This document shows, piece by piece, positions 43,765 to 58,005 of a stretch of 64,000 bases of DNA. Numbering within the stretch: position 1 is the stretch's first letter; each line of letters begins with the position of its first letter. Below the pieces are notes generated by a model, which was not told the origin of the DNA, did no database searches, and saw only the letters and a program-made list of their open reading frames with translations. Source of the stretch: Ruegeria lacuscaerulensis (GTDB lineage: Bacteria; Pseudomonadota; Alphaproteobacteria; Rhodobacterales; Rhodobacteraceae). Made by a program: the position numbers and the translations under genes. The stretch is from the NCBI RefSeq assembly GCF_013034685.1, contig NZ_WQGO01000007.1, positions 62,001-126,000 on the forward strand, read 5' to 3'.

Positions 43765-46125
43765 ATGACTGATCGGCGAGGCGCAGGCACATCCTGCGGA
43801 GGGCAGACGCTGGCAAACAAGATTTTGTGGCGGGCGCTATCCGTTTTTTCCTTTATTGTTCTGGTGGGTTTAGTTGCCCTGCCACAATCGGCAAAGGCGC
43901 AAAGTTTCATCATCAACTCCTTCGAGGTTGAGGGTAACCGACGGATCGAAACGTCCACGATTATCACCCGAACAGGGATCGAACCGGGGCAGACTGTCAC
44001 CGCGGGTGAACTGAATGACGCGTTTCAGCGTTTGCTTGACAGTGGTGTTTTTGAAACAGTCGAACTGACGCCGCGCGGCAATACATTGGTGATCGAGGTT
44101 CAGGAATATCCGACGATCAACCAGATCAGCGTTGAAGGGAATCGCCGGGTCAAAGATGATGTCTTGCTCGAGGCGATTTCGTCAGAACCCCGACGTGTCT
44201 TTACCCCTCAGGCTGCCGAAGCCGATGCAGATTTGATCGCACAAGTCTACTCGGCGCAGGGCCGGGTGTCAGCGACGGTTATTCCGCGCATTATCCGACG
44301 CAGTGACAACCGCGTCGACCTTGTGTTTGAAGTGTCCGAAGGCACCACGATCGAGGTGGAGCGCGTCAGCTTTGTGGGTAACCGCGCCTTCACCGACCGT
44401 CGCTTGCGCCGCGTGCTGGAGTCCAAGCAGGCAAACATCCTTCGGACTTTCATTCGCAGCGATACGTTCATCGCGGACCGGATTGAGTTCGACAAACAGG
44501 TCATTCGGGATTTCTACCTATCCCGTGGCTATGTCGATTTCCGCGTCAACAGCACTAATGTTGAATTCACTCAGGAGCGCGACGCCTTTTTCCTGGTTAT
44601 GAACATTACCGAGGGGCAGAAATTCTCGTTCGGGAACATCACAACAGTCAGTGAAATCCCAGGGGTGAACGCGGCGGAGTACCAAGCGGCGCTCAAAATC
44701 AAACCTGGGGTGACCTACACCCCGTCTTTGGTGGAAAATTCGATCGCCCGGCAAGAGCGGTTGGGCCTTAAACAAGGCGTCGATTTCCTGCGGGTTGAGC
44801 CACGGGTGACGCGCAATGCGCGCGAATTGACCCTGGACGTCGAGTTTGTCCTGACCCGTGGTCCGCGCATCTTTGTTGAACGGATCGATATCGAGGGCAA
44901 CACAACCACGCTTGACCGTGTCATTCGCCGCCAATTCGATACAGTCGAGGGTGATCCGTTCAATCCACGCGAGATCCGTCAGGCCGCTGAGCGAATTCGG
45001 GCTCTGGGTTTCTTTGCCAACGCTGAAGTCGAACCGCGCGAAGGCTCAACCCCCAGTCAAGTCATCGTCGATGTGGATGTCGAGGAACAGCCTACTGGCT
45101 CGTTGAGCCTCGGCGGTAGCTTCTCCGCCTCGGATGGTTTCGGTATCGCGGTTGGCCTGACCGAGACGAACTTTCTGGGTCGCGGACAAACCCTAGGGCT
45201 GAACCTGTCGACGGCGCAGGATTCTGAACAGTATTCGTTGAATTTCACCGAACCCTTCCTTCTGGGACGCCGACTGCAATTCGATGTGGGTCTGGGCCTG
45301 GCGACCACAAACTCGAGCTTTGCCAGCTTTGACACCGACAGCCTGTTCTTCCGCCCTCAGCTGAGCTACGCCATTGGCGAACTGTCTTCTCTGCGTCTGC
45401 GTTATGAGTGGGATCGCAGTGAGATGACTCAGCAGGACGACGAAGTTAACGGTGTTGTCGTCGCGTCTGAGATTGCGCAGGGCAAACGGACAACAAGCGC
45501 TCTTGGTGTCTCGTATGTGTATGACAGCCGTCGCGGTGGCCTGAATCCCAATGCCGGTGTGCTGTTTGAGGTTGGCGTTGATGCCGCAGGTCTGGGGGGT
45601 GACAATGAGTTCTTCCAGACGACGGCCCGCGCGATCGCCCAAACCCGCGTCCTGAGCGAAGAGGTGGTTCTGCGTGCCTCTTTCGAACTGGGCGCATTGC
45701 ACTGGACGGGTGATGATTTCAGCCGCACAGTTGACCGTTTTGTTCTTGGCCCCAGCACATTCCGCGGTTTTGAACCTGCCGGTCTGGGTCCGCGTGACCT
45801 GTCGAATGGTCAGGATGACGCCATTGGTGGCAACTATTACTGGGTCGCTCGGTTCGAATCGGACTTTCCTTTGGGCCTGCCTGAAGAACTGGGCCTGCGG
45901 GGCGGTGTGTTCTATGATGTCGGCAACCTCTACAATCTGGACGATGTGAACACAGCGGGCGCGGATATCGTGGGCGAGGACGGGTCGGTCCGGCACGTTG
46001 TTGGTGTATCCGTGCTTTGGACGACACCCTTTGGCCCGCTGCGCTTCAACTTCTCCAAAGCGATCGTGAAAGAAGATTTTGACCAGGAACAGAACTTTGA
46101 CCTGACCATTCAGGCACGGTTCTGA
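43765..46125 (+). CDS. bamA: Outer membrane assembly factor BamA
   Basis: BamA inserts beta-barrel proteins into the outer membrane. The 786-residue protein has a signal sequence (hydrophobic residues about 23-40, cleavage after KAQ), five POTRA-type repeats (the first opening INSFEVEGNRRIETS, another ERVSFVGNRAFTDRRLRRV) and a C-terminal 16-strand barrel with the GPSTFRGFEPAGLGPRD loop region and a final aromatic-ended strand. The N-terminus is long before the signal core. ompH follows after 7 nt. Confidence 0.96.
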   Translation: MTDRRGAGTSCGGQTLANKILWRALSVFSFIVLVGLVALPQSAKAQSFIINSFEVEGNRRIETSTIITRTGIEPGQTVTAGELNDAFQRLLDSGVFETVELTPRGNTLVIEVQEYPTINQISVEGNRRVKDDVLLEAISSEPRRVFTPQAAEADADLIAQVYSAQGRVSATVIPRIIRRSDNRVDLVFEVSEGTTIEVERVSFVGNRAFTDRRLRRVLESKQANILRTFIRSDTFIADRIEFDKQVIRDFYLSRGYVDFRVNSTNVEFTQERDAFFLVMNITEGQKFSFGNITTVSEIPGVNAAEYQAALKIKPGVTYTPSLVENSIARQERLGLKQGVDFLRVEPRVTRNARELTLDVEFVLTRGPRIFVERIDIEGNTTTLDRVIRRQFDTVEGDPFNPREIRQAAERIRALGFFANAEVEPREGSTPSQVIVDVDVEEQPTGSLSLGGSFSASDGFGIAVGLTETNFLGRGQTLGLNLSTAQDSEQYSLNFTEPFLLGRRLQFDVGLGLATTNSSFASFDTDSLFFRPQLSYAIGELSSLRLRYEWDRSEMTQQDDEVNGVVVASEIAQGKRTTSALGVSYVYDSRRGGLNPNAGVLFEVGVDAAGLGGDNEFFQTTARAIAQTRVLSEEVVLRASFELGALHWTGDDFSRTVDRFVLGPSTFRGFEPAGLGPRDLSNGQDDAIGGNYYWVARFESDFPLGLPEELGLRGGVFYDVGNLYNLDDVNTAGADIVGEDGSVRHVVGVSVLWTTPFGPLRFNFSKAIVKEDFDQEQNFDLTIQARF

Positions 46126-46132
46126 TCCGTTC

Positions 46133-46717
46133 ATGCTGAGCTTCTGCAAGTCGTATCTACAGGGCCCTATCTGGGCCCTGTATTTCATTTTCATCCATGC
46201 CTTAGCGCTACCGCTTGAGGCACAGCAACTGGGTGTGCCGGAAACGACCGTGCTAACGATTTCTAGCGACCGTTTGTATTCGGATTCCGCCTTCGGTCAG
46301 CGCATATTGCGCGAGATTGAGGCTGAAGGAACTTTGCTGGCAGATGAAAACGAGCGCATCGTGGCAGAGTTAAGCCGCGAAGAAAAAGAATTGACCGAAA
46401 AGCGGGCTGAAATGCCAGCAGATGAGTTCCGTCCCTTGGCCGAGGCATTCGACAGCAAGGTTCAGTCCCACAGAGAAGGCCAACGGGCCAAGTTGGATGC
46501 CTTGGCGCGCCGCAGCGATGAGGCGCAACAGTTGTTTTTTGAAATGATCCAGCCGGTTCTCATCGAACTGTTGCGCGACTCTGGCGCGACCGTGATTATT
46601 GAACGCTCCAGCGTCTTTCTAAGCTCGGACAGGACGGATGTGACCGAGATCGCGATTGGACGGATCAACGCGGCCATTGGCGATGGTAGCGCCCTTGAAA
46701 AAAATGGCGAAGAATAG
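46133..46717 (+). CDS. OmpH/Skp-family periplasmic chaperone
   Basis: Skp-type chaperones hold unfolded outer-membrane proteins on the way to BamA. The 194-residue protein has a signal sequence (residues about 10-28), a short beta region (TVLTISSDRLYSDSAFGQ), then a long helical, glutamate- and lysine-rich stretch (about residues 60-135) that forms the prongs, and a closing strand TVIIERSSVFLSSDRTDVT. It sits in the usual place after bamA. lpxD does not follow. Confidence 0.88.
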   Translation: MLSFCKSYLQGPIWALYFIFIHALALPLEAQQLGVPETTVLTISSDRLYSDSAFGQRILREIEAEGTLLADENERIVAELSREEKELTEKRAEMPADEFRPLAEAFDSKVQSHREGQRAKLDALARRSDEAQQLFFEMIQPVLIELLRDSGATVIIERSSVFLSSDRTDVTEIAIGRINAAIGDGSALEKNGEE

Positions 46718-46789
46718 GTTCGCTTGCCCTTGCGGCGCTGTGTTGCTAACCACGCGTCCAAGAGAAATCCAGAACGGGACGAGCAAAAG

Positions 46790-47263
46790 ATGACCTCGGA
46801 AACAAAAAGCGCAGATATTCAGCTGATCCAACGGATTTTGCCGCACCGCTATCCGTTCTTGCTGGTTGACAAGGTTGTCGATATCTCGGGCTATCAATCC
46901 GCCGTAGGCATCAAGAATGTCACCATGAACGAGCCCCATTTTCAGGGCCACTTTCCCGGCACCCCAATCATGCCCGGTGTCACCATCGTCGAAGCGATGG
47001 CGCAAACCGCAGGTGTGATGCTTGGTGTCGGCATGGACGTGATCGACAGCGAGCTGTTGATCTACTTCATGAATATCGACAAGTGCAAATTCCGCCGCAA
47101 GGTCGTACCCGGTGATGTGCTGGAAATGCATGTGGAAACCGTGCGCGGTAAGAAGGGCGGCAAGATCTTCAAATTCGCCGGCCGCGCGACCGTTGATGGC
47201 GAAGTTGCGGCCGAGGCCGAATTCTCTGCCTATGTGGACTGGGACATGGAAAAAACGACATGA
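46790..47263 (+). CDS. fabZ: 3-hydroxyacyl-ACP dehydratase FabZ
   Basis: FabZ dehydrates 3-hydroxyacyl-ACP in fatty acid elongation. The 157-residue hot-dog protein has the catalytic [11 protein letters not shown] block (histidine around residue 58) and the glutamate in [10 protein letters not shown] (around residue 72). I start at the ATG before [10 protein letters not shown]; the frame extends upstream without family sequence. Its stop overlaps the lpxA start (ATGA). Confidence 0.96.
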   Translation: MTSETKSADIQLIQRILPHRYPFLLVDKVVDISGYQSAVGIKNVTMNEPHFQGHFPGTPIMPGVTIVEAMAQTAGVMLGVGMDVIDSELLIYFMNIDKCKFRRKVVPGDVLEMHVETVRGKKGGKIFKFAGRATVDGEVAAEAEFSAYVDWDMEKTT

Positions 47264-48045
47264 GCGGCATTCACCCAAGCGCGATCATCGAAGACGGTGC
47301 GCAAGTCGGTGAAGGCTGTGTCATCGGACCGTTTTGCTATGTCGGTTCTCAGGTCAAGCTGGGCGACCGGGTCGAGTTGAAGTCGCATGTTGTGGTCACC
47401 GGCGATACGGTGATCGGCGATGAAACCGTCGTTTTCAATTTCTCGGTCATCGGTGAAATCCCACAGGACCTGAAATTCGGTGGCGAAAACACGCGGCTGG
47501 AGATCGGCAAACGCAACCGCATTCGCGAGCATGTAACGGTAAACACCGGCACCGAAGGCGGTGGTGGCGTGACCCGGATCGGCGATGACTGTCTGCTGAT
47601 GGCAGGCGTCCATGTGGCTCATGACGTTCAGATCGGTAATCGTGTGATCATGGTAAACCATGCGGGTGCCGCTGGGCATTGCATCATCGAGGATGACGTG
47701 ATCGTTGGCGGTATCTCGGGTCTGCACCAATGGGTGCGTGTCGGTCGTGGCGCAATCATCGGTGCTTTGACCATGGTCCCCAATGATGTGATCCCTTATG
47801 GCCTTGTTCAGGCTCCGCGCGGAGAACTGGACGGGCTGAATCTGGTCGGCTTGAAACGCAAAGGTGTGTCGCGCGAAGACATCTCGGCCCTGCGGGCGGC
47901 GTTCAAGGAACTTTCGACCGGCGACGGTACATTCATGGAGCGCGCCCATCGCGTCGGAGCCAAGAATGAAAGCGAATATGTCCAGCGGATCGTGGACTTC
48001 GTAACCGGGCAGACCGACCGCTCTTTCCTGACACCGAGGAAGTAA
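47260..48045 (+). CDS. lpxA: UDP-N-acetylglucosamine acyltransferase
   Basis: LpxA adds the first 3-hydroxyacyl chain of lipid A. The 261-residue protein is built of hexapeptide repeats forming a left-handed beta helix (for example [19 protein letters not shown]). The catalytic histidine is in [12 protein letters not shown] (around residue 124). The C-terminal part is the usual helical domain. It overlaps fabZ and is followed by lpxI after 4 nt. Confidence 0.96.
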   Translation: MSGIHPSAIIEDGAQVGEGCVIGPFCYVGSQVKLGDRVELKSHVVVTGDTVIGDETVVFNFSVIGEIPQDLKFGGENTRLEIGKRNRIREHVTVNTGTEGGGGVTRIGDDCLLMAGVHVAHDVQIGNRVIMVNHAGAAGHCIIEDDVIVGGISGLHQWVRVGRGAIIGALTMVPNDVIPYGLVQAPRGELDGLNLVGLKRKGVSREDISALRAAFKELSTGDGTFMERAHRVGAKNESEYVQRIVDFVTGQTDRSFLTPRK

Positions 48046-48049
48046 GCCC

Positions 48050-48844
48050 ATGCTGGCCGTGATTGCGGGAACCGGCGCTTTGCCAACCGAGGTGGTCGAC
48101 CAACTGGCTAACCGCCCGGTGATCTGCGCGATGGAAGGGTTCGCGCCCGACACTCTGGACGTGGATATGACCTTCCCGCTTGAGCAGTTGGGGACATTCA
48201 TCGCGGATTTGAAAGCACGCGGCGTAACGCAGATTTGCATGGCAGGCGCGGTGCGGCGCCCTGCAATTGATCCAAGCCGGATTGATGCCGCGACCATGCC
48301 TTTGGTGCCCATCTTGCAACAGGCCATCATGTCCGGCGACGATGGGGCCTTGCGAGCGGTGATCGGGATTTTTGAAGATGCGGGCCTACAGGTCCGTGCC
48401 GCCCATGAAATCGTGCCAGCCCTTTTGCCAGCTCTTGGACCGCTGACCGAGGCTCAGCCATCGGACGCGGACCTGTCTGACGCCAATCGAGCAGCTGGGA
48501 TCGTTCGCGCCATGGGTGCTGCGGATATCGGGCAAGCTTGCGTCGTCTCGAAGGGGCAAGCGCTGGCGGTCGAGGGGATTTTCGGGACCGCCTGGATGCT
48601 GAAATCGCTGACACAACGGCCCGATGCGGGCGGAGGCGTCCTGTTCAAGGCCCCCAAACCCGATCAGGATCGACGTGCCGATTTGCCTGCGATTGGCCCG
48701 GATACCGTCGCGGATGCAGTGGCCGCCGGGCTGTCTGGTATCGTCATTGAAAAGGGTGGGGTGATGGTGCTGCAACGGCCGCAAGTCATCGCCGAATGTG
48801 ACCGGCTGGGACTGTTTCTTTACGTGCGCGAGCGGACGAACTGA
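48050..48844 (+). CDS. lpxI: UDP-2,3-diacylglucosamine diphosphatase LpxI
   Basis: LpxI is the DUF1009 hydrolase that replaces LpxH in many alphaproteobacteria, making lipid X. The 264-residue protein starts LAVIAGTGALPTEV, and carries the later family blocks GVTQICMAGAVRRP, ACVVSKGQALAVEG and KAPKPDQDRRADLPAIG (aspartate-rich catalytic part). The stop overlaps the lpxB start (TGATG). Confidence 0.93.
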   Translation: MLAVIAGTGALPTEVVDQLANRPVICAMEGFAPDTLDVDMTFPLEQLGTFIADLKARGVTQICMAGAVRRPAIDPSRIDAATMPLVPILQQAIMSGDDGALRAVIGIFEDAGLQVRAAHEIVPALLPALGPLTEAQPSDADLSDANRAAGIVRAMGAADIGQACVVSKGQALAVEGIFGTAWMLKSLTQRPDAGGGVLFKAPKPDQDRRADLPAIGPDTVADAVAAGLSGIVIEKGGVMVLQRPQVIAECDRLGLFLYVRERTN

Positions 48845-50001
48845 TGCGCGTTTTCGTGGTCGCCGGTGAACCGTCAGGCGACCGCTTGGGTGGCGCACTG
48901 ATGGAAGGGCTGCGCAGTCTTCAACCCTATGTGCAGTTCGACGGGGTCGGCGGCCCTCTGATGCAGGCGCAAGGATTAAACAGCCGCTTTCCCATGTCCG
49001 AGCTTTCGGTGATGGGGCTGGTCGAGGTCCTGCCTAAGTTCTTTCATCTCAAACGTCGCATAGCCGAGACTGCTCAGGCAGTTCTGGACATGCAACCTGA
49101 TGTTCTGATCACCATCGACAGCCCCGATTTCTCGCTTCGCGTCGCCAAGCTGGTAAAAGCGCAAAGCAACATTCGTACGGTGCATTACGTGGCCCCCAGC
49201 GTCTGGGCTTGGCGACCGGGGCGGGCGGACAAGATGGCCAAGGTCATCGACCACGTTCTGGCGCTATTGCCGTTCGAGCCGCCCTATATGGAACGCGCGG
49301 GGATGGAATGTGATTTCGTCGGCCATCCCGTCGCAAGTGAACCCATAGCAACCGAGGACGATATTGCCGCGTTCCGCAACGCTTATGATCTGGGGGATGC
49401 GCCGATCCTCTTGGCCTTGCCTGGTTCGCGCCGGGGCGAGGTTGATCGCTTGGCCCCGGTCTTTGGCCAGGCACTTGACCTTTATCTGCGCGATCACCCC
49501 GATACGCGCATAGTGGTACCTGCCGTAGCTCATATGGTCGAGACGGTTCAGGCGCATCTGGAAAACTGGCCCGGTCATCCAGTTGTTGTGGATCCCCGCA
49601 ACTTGCCCGCTGATGAGGCAACCGCACAAAAACGCGCGGGTTTTGCAGCCGCCGATCTGGCTCTGGCTGCCTCTGGAACCGTGTCATTGGAACTGGCAGC
49701 GCAGGCGACGCCGATGGTCATCGCCTATCGTCTGAGCTGGCTGACGCAAAAGATGGCCGAGCGGATGGTCAAACTCGATACCGTCACACTGGTCAATCTG
49801 GTGTCCGAGACCCGCACCGTGCCCGAATGCCTGCTGGATGATTGCCAGCCGGATAAGATCGCCGAGGCGTTGGGGCAAGTGGCGGCAACGCCCGATCTTC
49901 AACAGCAGGCGATGGCCGAGACAATGCAGCGACTGGGCCGGGGTGGCGAAGCGCCGGGCCTGCGCGCTGCCCGCGCCGTGCTGGAGCGGATGGCAGGCTG
50001 A
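48844..50001 (+). CDS. lpxB: Lipid-A-disaccharide synthase
   Basis: LpxB joins lipid X and UDP-2,3-diacylglucosamine to the disaccharide. The 385-residue glycosyltransferase has the N-terminal FVVAGEPSGDRLGG block, VEVLPKFFHLKRR (around residue 60), TIDSPDFSLRVAK and the C-terminal LAASGTVSLELA (around residue 275). It overlaps both neighbours by one base, so it is coupled to lpxI and to the transporter gene after it. Confidence 0.95.
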   Translation: MRVFVVAGEPSGDRLGGALMEGLRSLQPYVQFDGVGGPLMQAQGLNSRFPMSELSVMGLVEVLPKFFHLKRRIAETAQAVLDMQPDVLITIDSPDFSLRVAKLVKAQSNIRTVHYVAPSVWAWRPGRADKMAKVIDHVLALLPFEPPYMERAGMECDFVGHPVASEPIATEDDIAAFRNAYDLGDAPILLALPGSRRGEVDRLAPVFGQALDLYLRDHPDTRIVVPAVAHMVETVQAHLENWPGHPVVVDPRNLPADEATAQKRAGFAAADLALAASGTVSLELAAQATPMVIAYRLSWLTQKMAERMVKLDTVTLVNLVSETRTVPECLLDDCQPDKIAEALGQVAATPDLQQQAMAETMQRLGRGGEAPGLRAARAVLERMAG

Positions 50002-50576
50002 TGCTCGACCACGTTCTTTTTGCGGCCTCGGCCGGATTGGCCATGATCTCGACCAATCTGGACAATCTGGCGGTGCTGCTGGGCCTGATCCTGATTATCG
50101 AGCAACGCCGCGCCATCGCAGGATTTGCGGTTGCAAAGGCCATGGTCTTGTCCCTCGCAATGATCGTGGCAATCGGGTTGGATCAAAGCGGCATCCCCGA
50201 GTGGATTGGATACCTGGGCGTCATCCCCTTGGTGTTCGGCTTGCGCGGCATCTGGCAGCAATATCGCGGGGACGCGGGCGAGGACATAAGCGCGAAAGGT
50301 GCTGTCAGTTCGGTTGTAACCCTGTTTCTCAGCCTGTCGGTCGACAGCTTTGCCGTCATGACCCCGCTACTGGCGGATTCCACACCTTCTTTCCGACTGG
50401 CCGCCCTGCTGGGTGCTGCAGTGGCCGCGTTCCTATTGGTCGCGGTGGCGGCTTGGGGGGCGCCTCGGGCTAAAAGCCTCGGGCCGCAAGTGGCGCGCCT
50501 GGACCGGATCGCGCCCTATGTCATGGTGTGCGTCGGGCTCTATATCCTGTTCAACTCGCCCACCGATCTGTTGTGA
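50001..50576 (+). CDS. CadD-like small membrane transporter
   Basis: This 191-residue protein has about five hydrophobic segments and the CadD-type start SAGLAMISTNLDNLAVLLGL, followed later by a related LFLSLSVDSFAVMTPLL segment, the internal repeat seen in the cadmium-resistance transporter family. It overlaps the lpxB stop. The transported ion is not known; the family is better supported than the substrate. Confidence 0.7.
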   Translation: MLDHVLFAASAGLAMISTNLDNLAVLLGLILIIEQRRAIAGFAVAKAMVLSLAMIVAIGLDQSGIPEWIGYLGVIPLVFGLRGIWQQYRGDAGEDISAKGAVSSVVTLFLSLSVDSFAVMTPLLADSTPSFRLAALLGAAVAAFLLVAVAAWGAPRAKSLGPQVARLDRIAPYVMVCVGLYILFNSPTDLL

Positions 50577-50654
50577 TGCGTTGACCAAATCGGTCTCATC
50601 AGGTCTTTATGGCCCACCGCCAAGACCAGCCATTTCCGGTGAAGGAGAAATTTG

Positions 50655-51200
50655 ATGTCCCGAATTCCGCCCCTCGTCGACGACGACATGACCGAGGCCG
50701 CGCGCGCGTCTCGGGCCCAGCTTGGGGCGTATGGGCCATTCGACAATTGGGCGCGCATTGCTGCCCATAGCCCTACGGTGTTGGAACATGTGGCTGAGAT
50801 GCTGACGGCATTCAAGGCGCAAGAAAACCTGCCGCGCCGTGCATTGGAACTGGCGATGGTTACGGTGTCCAAATTGAACGCCTGCGACTATTGCGTATCG
50901 CATCATACACCACAACTGACCGTGACCGGGCTAAGCCCTGAAGGCGCGGCGCGTCTGCCGGATGTCGAAAATCACCCCGAACTGGACGATTGCGACAAAG
51001 CGGTCGTTCGCTATGCCGAGGCGGTCACGACGCGGTCAGGCCGGATGCGCGATGCCGAAGTCTCGGACCTGCGCGCATGGTTCAACGATTCTCAGATCGT
51101 GGAGCTGACATGGCGCATTGCCCTGACCGGCGCGTTCAACCGCTTCAACGATGCGCTGCAAGTCGAGATCGAGACCGAGGTCACGCCCGTTTCGGCCTAG
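50655..51200 (+). CDS. Carboxymuconolactone decarboxylase / AhpD-like protein
   Basis: The 181-residue all-alpha protein has the AhpD redox motif CDYCVSHH (around residue 78), with the CxxC pair and following histidine of alkylhydroperoxidase-type members. It should reduce peroxides or act as a thiol-disulfide partner; the true substrate is unknown. GGAGAA precedes the ATG. Its stop overlaps the stop of the convergent mnmA gene. Confidence 0.85.
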   Translation: MSRIPPLVDDDMTEAARASRAQLGAYGPFDNWARIAAHSPTVLEHVAEMLTAFKAQENLPRRALELAMVTVSKLNACDYCVSHHTPQLTVTGLSPEGAARLPDVENHPELDDCDKAVVRYAEAVTTRSGRMRDAEVSDLRAWFNDSQIVELTWRIALTGAFNRFNDALQVEIETEVTPVSA

Positions 51201-52342
51201 TAGCCGCGCCAGATCCAGCCGCCGCCAAAGATGCGGCTGCCCTTAGATGCATAGAACACGCAGGCCTGACCGGGTGAGACGCCTTCCTCGGGCGTCAGCA
51301 GTTCAACCTCGGCGGTGGTGTCGGACAGGGGACGAATGATTGCCTCGCGCGGGGGGCGGGTCGAGCGGACTTTGACCTTCAGATGCCATTCATCACGAGA
51401 CGTAAATGGTTCATCACCCAACCAGTTAATTTCGCGCACCGGGATCGTGCGGGTGGCCAACATGTCTTTGGGGCCGACGACGACCTGTTTCTTGTCCACA
51501 TCCAACTTGACCACATAAAGCGGCTCGGTCAGCCCGCCGATGCCCAGGCCGCGGCGTTGACCGATTGTGTAGTGGATCACTCCGTCATGCTGCGCCAATA
51601 CACGGCCATCGGCATGCACGATCTCACCCGGTTCAGCTGCGCCGGGGCGCAGTTTCTCGATAACGCTGGCATAGTTGCCGTTAGGCACAAAGCAGATGTC
51701 CTGACTGTCCGGCTTGTCGGCCACAGCCAAGCCATACTGTGCTGCCATCTCGCGCGTCGCATCCTTCGAGGGCAGGTGGCCCAGAGGAAAGCGCAGGTAG
51801 TTCAACTGTTCAGGCGTGGTGGAGAACAGGAAATAGGACTGATCGCGGTTCGCATCCTCGGCGCTGTGCAACTCGGGACCGTTGGGGCCCATCTTGCGCT
51901 GAATATAGTGACCGGTGGCCATGCAGTCGGCTTCAAGGTCCTTGGCGGTTTCCAGCAGGTCCTTGAACTTCACCCGCTCATTGCAACGGATGCAGGGCAC
52001 CGGGGTGGCACCGGCCAAGTAACTGTCGGCGAATTCGTCAATCACTGCGTCCTTGAAGATGTTCTCATAGTCCAGGACATAGTGGGGAAAGCCACGTTCT
52101 TCCGCCACACGCCGCGCATCGTGGATGTCGATACCCGCACAGCAGGCGCCTTTCTTGGCCAAGGCCGCGCCATGGTCATAGAGCTGCAAGGTCACGCCGA
52201 CCACGTCATAGCCCTGATCGGCCAGATGCGCTGCCACAACGGAACTGTCCACGCCACCTGACATAGCGACAACCACCCGCGTTTCCGAGGGCGGTTTGGC
52301 AAAGCCAAGCGAGTTCAGCGGGGTCTCGGTATCGAGGGCCAT
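51197..52342 (-). CDS. mnmA: tRNA-specific 2-thiouridylase MnmA
   Basis: MnmA thiolates uridine-34 of Lys, Glu and Gln tRNAs. The 381-residue protein has the PP-loop [13 protein letters not shown] (around residue 30), the catalytic cysteine in [11 protein letters not shown] (around residue 123) and the second in DICFVPNG (around residue 215). It is convergent with the AhpD-like gene; the two stop codons overlap in CTAG. Confidence 0.95.
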   Translation of the reverse strand: MALDTETPLNSLGFAKPPSETRVVVAMSGGVDSSVVAAHLADQGYDVVGVTLQLYDHGAALAKKGACCAGIDIHDARRVAEERGFPHYVLDYENIFKDAVIDEFADSYLAGATPVPCIRCNERVKFKDLLETAKDLEADCMATGHYIQRKMGPNGPELHSAEDANRDQSYFLFSTTPEQLNYLRFPLGHLPSKDATREMAAQYGLAVADKPDSQDICFVPNGNYASVIEKLRPGAAEPGEIVHADGRVLAQHDGVIHYTIGQRRGLGIGGLTEPLYVVKLDVDKKQVVVGPKDMLATRTIPVREINWLGDEPFTSRDEWHLKVKVRSTRPPREAIIRPLSDTTAEVELLTPEEGVSPGQACVFYASKGSRIFGGGWIWRGY

Positions 52343-52470
52343 GACGATTCCAGTGCGGGTTAAGAAAGACCGGCAGAATATAGGAAAATTCTACACACTC
52401 TCAAGAGGCGGTTTCACCGCACATTAAGTAGGCTGGTGTCAGCTTTGTCGCAGCAGAAAAGGTTCGAAAG

Positions 52471-52764
52471 ATGTATTTGCACAAAGTTGAAGGGCCACGG
52501 TCCGTAACCCTGCCGGATGGAACGGTTTTATCGCGTGCAGACCTGCCACCGGACGACACGACACGGTGGGTGGCGTCCCGCAAGGCAATTGTGGTGCGCG
52601 GGGTAATATATGGTTTGATCACCCTGTCGGATGCCAAGAAACGCTATGGGCTAAGCGATGAGGAGTTCAACTCGTGGGTTTCAGCCGTGGCAGAGCATGG
52701 AACGGACGCTCTGAAGGCAACTTCAATAAAAAAATATCGACAACCTAAAGTAGAACGTAAATAA
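52471..52764 (+). CDS. sciP: CtrA inhibitor SciP
   Basis: SciP (DUF1153) binds DNA-bound CtrA and blocks its activation of transcription. The 97-residue protein has the conserved GPRSVTLPDG start, RWVASRKAIVVRGVIYGLI and the helix-turn-helix-like DAKKRYGLSDEEFNSWVSA. Length and sequence match the Caulobacter protein. It lies directly upstream of ctrA, 82 nt apart, so the pair is a compact cell-cycle module. Confidence 0.93.
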   Translation: MYLHKVEGPRSVTLPDGTVLSRADLPPDDTTRWVASRKAIVVRGVIYGLITLSDAKKRYGLSDEEFNSWVSAVAEHGTDALKATSIKKYRQPKVERK

Positions 52765-52766
52765 AT

Positions 52767-52826
52767 GATTCAACGGTAACGTCAGATTAACCATTTTTGA
52801 TCAGGCTCAGTTTGAATTGGTAAATT
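52767..52826 (+). promoter_or_regulatory. ctrA promoter region with GANTC and CtrA half-site
   Basis: A GATTC (GANTC methylation site of CcrM) lies at 52767-52771. TTAACCATT, the strong half of a CtrA box, lies at 52787-52795. TTGATC (52797-52802), 18 nt and TAAATT (52821-52826) give a promoter directly after it. The order recalls the autoregulated, methylation-sensitive ctrA promoter of Caulobacter. Confidence 0.6.
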
Positions 52827-52846
52827 GAACCGAATTGGAGCAGTAA

Positions 52847-53563
52847 ATGCGTATACTTCTTGTCGAGGATGACCCCACCACGTCGAAAAGCATCGAGCTG
52901 ATGCTGACGCACGCCAACCTGAACGTCTATGCGACGGATCTGGGTGAGGAAGGGATCGATCTGGCAAAACTCTATGACTACGATCTGATCCTGCTGGACC
53001 TGAACCTGCCGGACATGAACGGCCATGAGGTTTTGCGCCAACTGCGCGTTGCGCGGGTTGAAACGCCGATTCTAATCCTGTCAGGTGCAGATGATACCGA
53101 AAGCAAGATCAAGGGCTTCGGGTTTGGCGCAGATGACTATATGACCAAGCCTTTCCACCGCGAAGAGCTGGTGGCCCGCATTCACGCAATCATCCGACGC
53201 TCCAAGGGGCATTCGCAATCGGTCATTCACACCGGTCAGGTCGCTGTGAACCTTGATGCCAAGACCGTCGAGGTCGAAGGAAAGACCGTGCATCTGACCG
53301 GCAAGGAATACCAGATGCTCGAACTTCTGAGCCTGCGAAAAGGCACAACGCTGACCAAAGAGATGTTCCTGAACCATCTCTATGGTGGAATGGATGAGCC
53401 CGAGCTGAAGATTATCGACGTATTCATCTGCAAACTGCGTAAGAAACTCAGCAATGCAACGGGTGGTGACAACTACATCGAAACCGTCTGGGGCCGGGGC
53501 TATGTGCTGCGCGACCCGCAAAGCAACAGCGTCGATGAACGTCGCATGGCCGTCGGGGCCTAA
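52847..53563 (+). CDS. ctrA: Cell-cycle response regulator CtrA
   Basis: CtrA is the OmpR-type master regulator of alphaproteobacteria; in Rhodobacterales it controls motility and GTA production. The 238-residue protein has the receiver with phospho-acceptor D51 ([11 protein letters not shown]) and the C-terminal winged helix ([18 protein letters not shown] and [12 protein letters not shown]). It closely matches the Caulobacter protein over both domains. The last 14 residues are divergent. sciP is upstream and ligA downstream. Confidence 0.97.
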   Translation: MRILLVEDDPTTSKSIELMLTHANLNVYATDLGEEGIDLAKLYDYDLILLDLNLPDMNGHEVLRQLRVARVETPILILSGADDTESKIKGFGFGADDYMTKPFHREELVARIHAIIRRSKGHSQSVIHTGQVAVNLDAKTVEVEGKTVHLTGKEYQMLELLSLRKGTTLTKEMFLNHLYGGMDEPELKIIDVFICKLRKKLSNATGGDNYIETVWGRGYVLRDPQSNSVDERRMAVGA

Positions 53564-53667
53564 AACAGATCTGCCGCTTTGGTCCGGGGCGGCTCCCTCA
53601 CTCACTGAACAGCACATCTGGACCTGACCATGGCCTCGCCCTATCACTGAGGTCCAAGAAGACGTGA

Positions 53668-57893
<4,226 letters not shown>

Positions 57894-57900
57894 TCGGAAA

Positions 57901-57954
57901 GTTCGCGCAAGTTCACAAATGTTCTTAAAAAGTTCTTTACCGACTCGGTAAAAT
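57901..57954 (+). promoter_or_regulatory. SOS-box cluster and promoter of the small membrane gene
   Basis: GTTC occurs at 57901, 57911, 57921 and 57932. The last pair, GTTC-TTAAAAA-GTTC (57921-57935), matches the alphaproteobacterial LexA box GTTC-N7-GTTC. TAAAAT (57949-57954) is a plausible -10, so LexA would cover the -35 area. The first three copies are spaced by 6 nt instead of 7. Confidence 0.62.
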
Positions 57955-58005
57955 ATGAGAACAAAAGGTCAACAAAGGATTAAAGCTCTGACCGGAGGTG
58001 ACCTC

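Noticed and set aside
45193-46194. A 333-codon antisense frame over bamA
   Set aside because: Shadow of the barrel coding region; bamA is certain on the plus strand.
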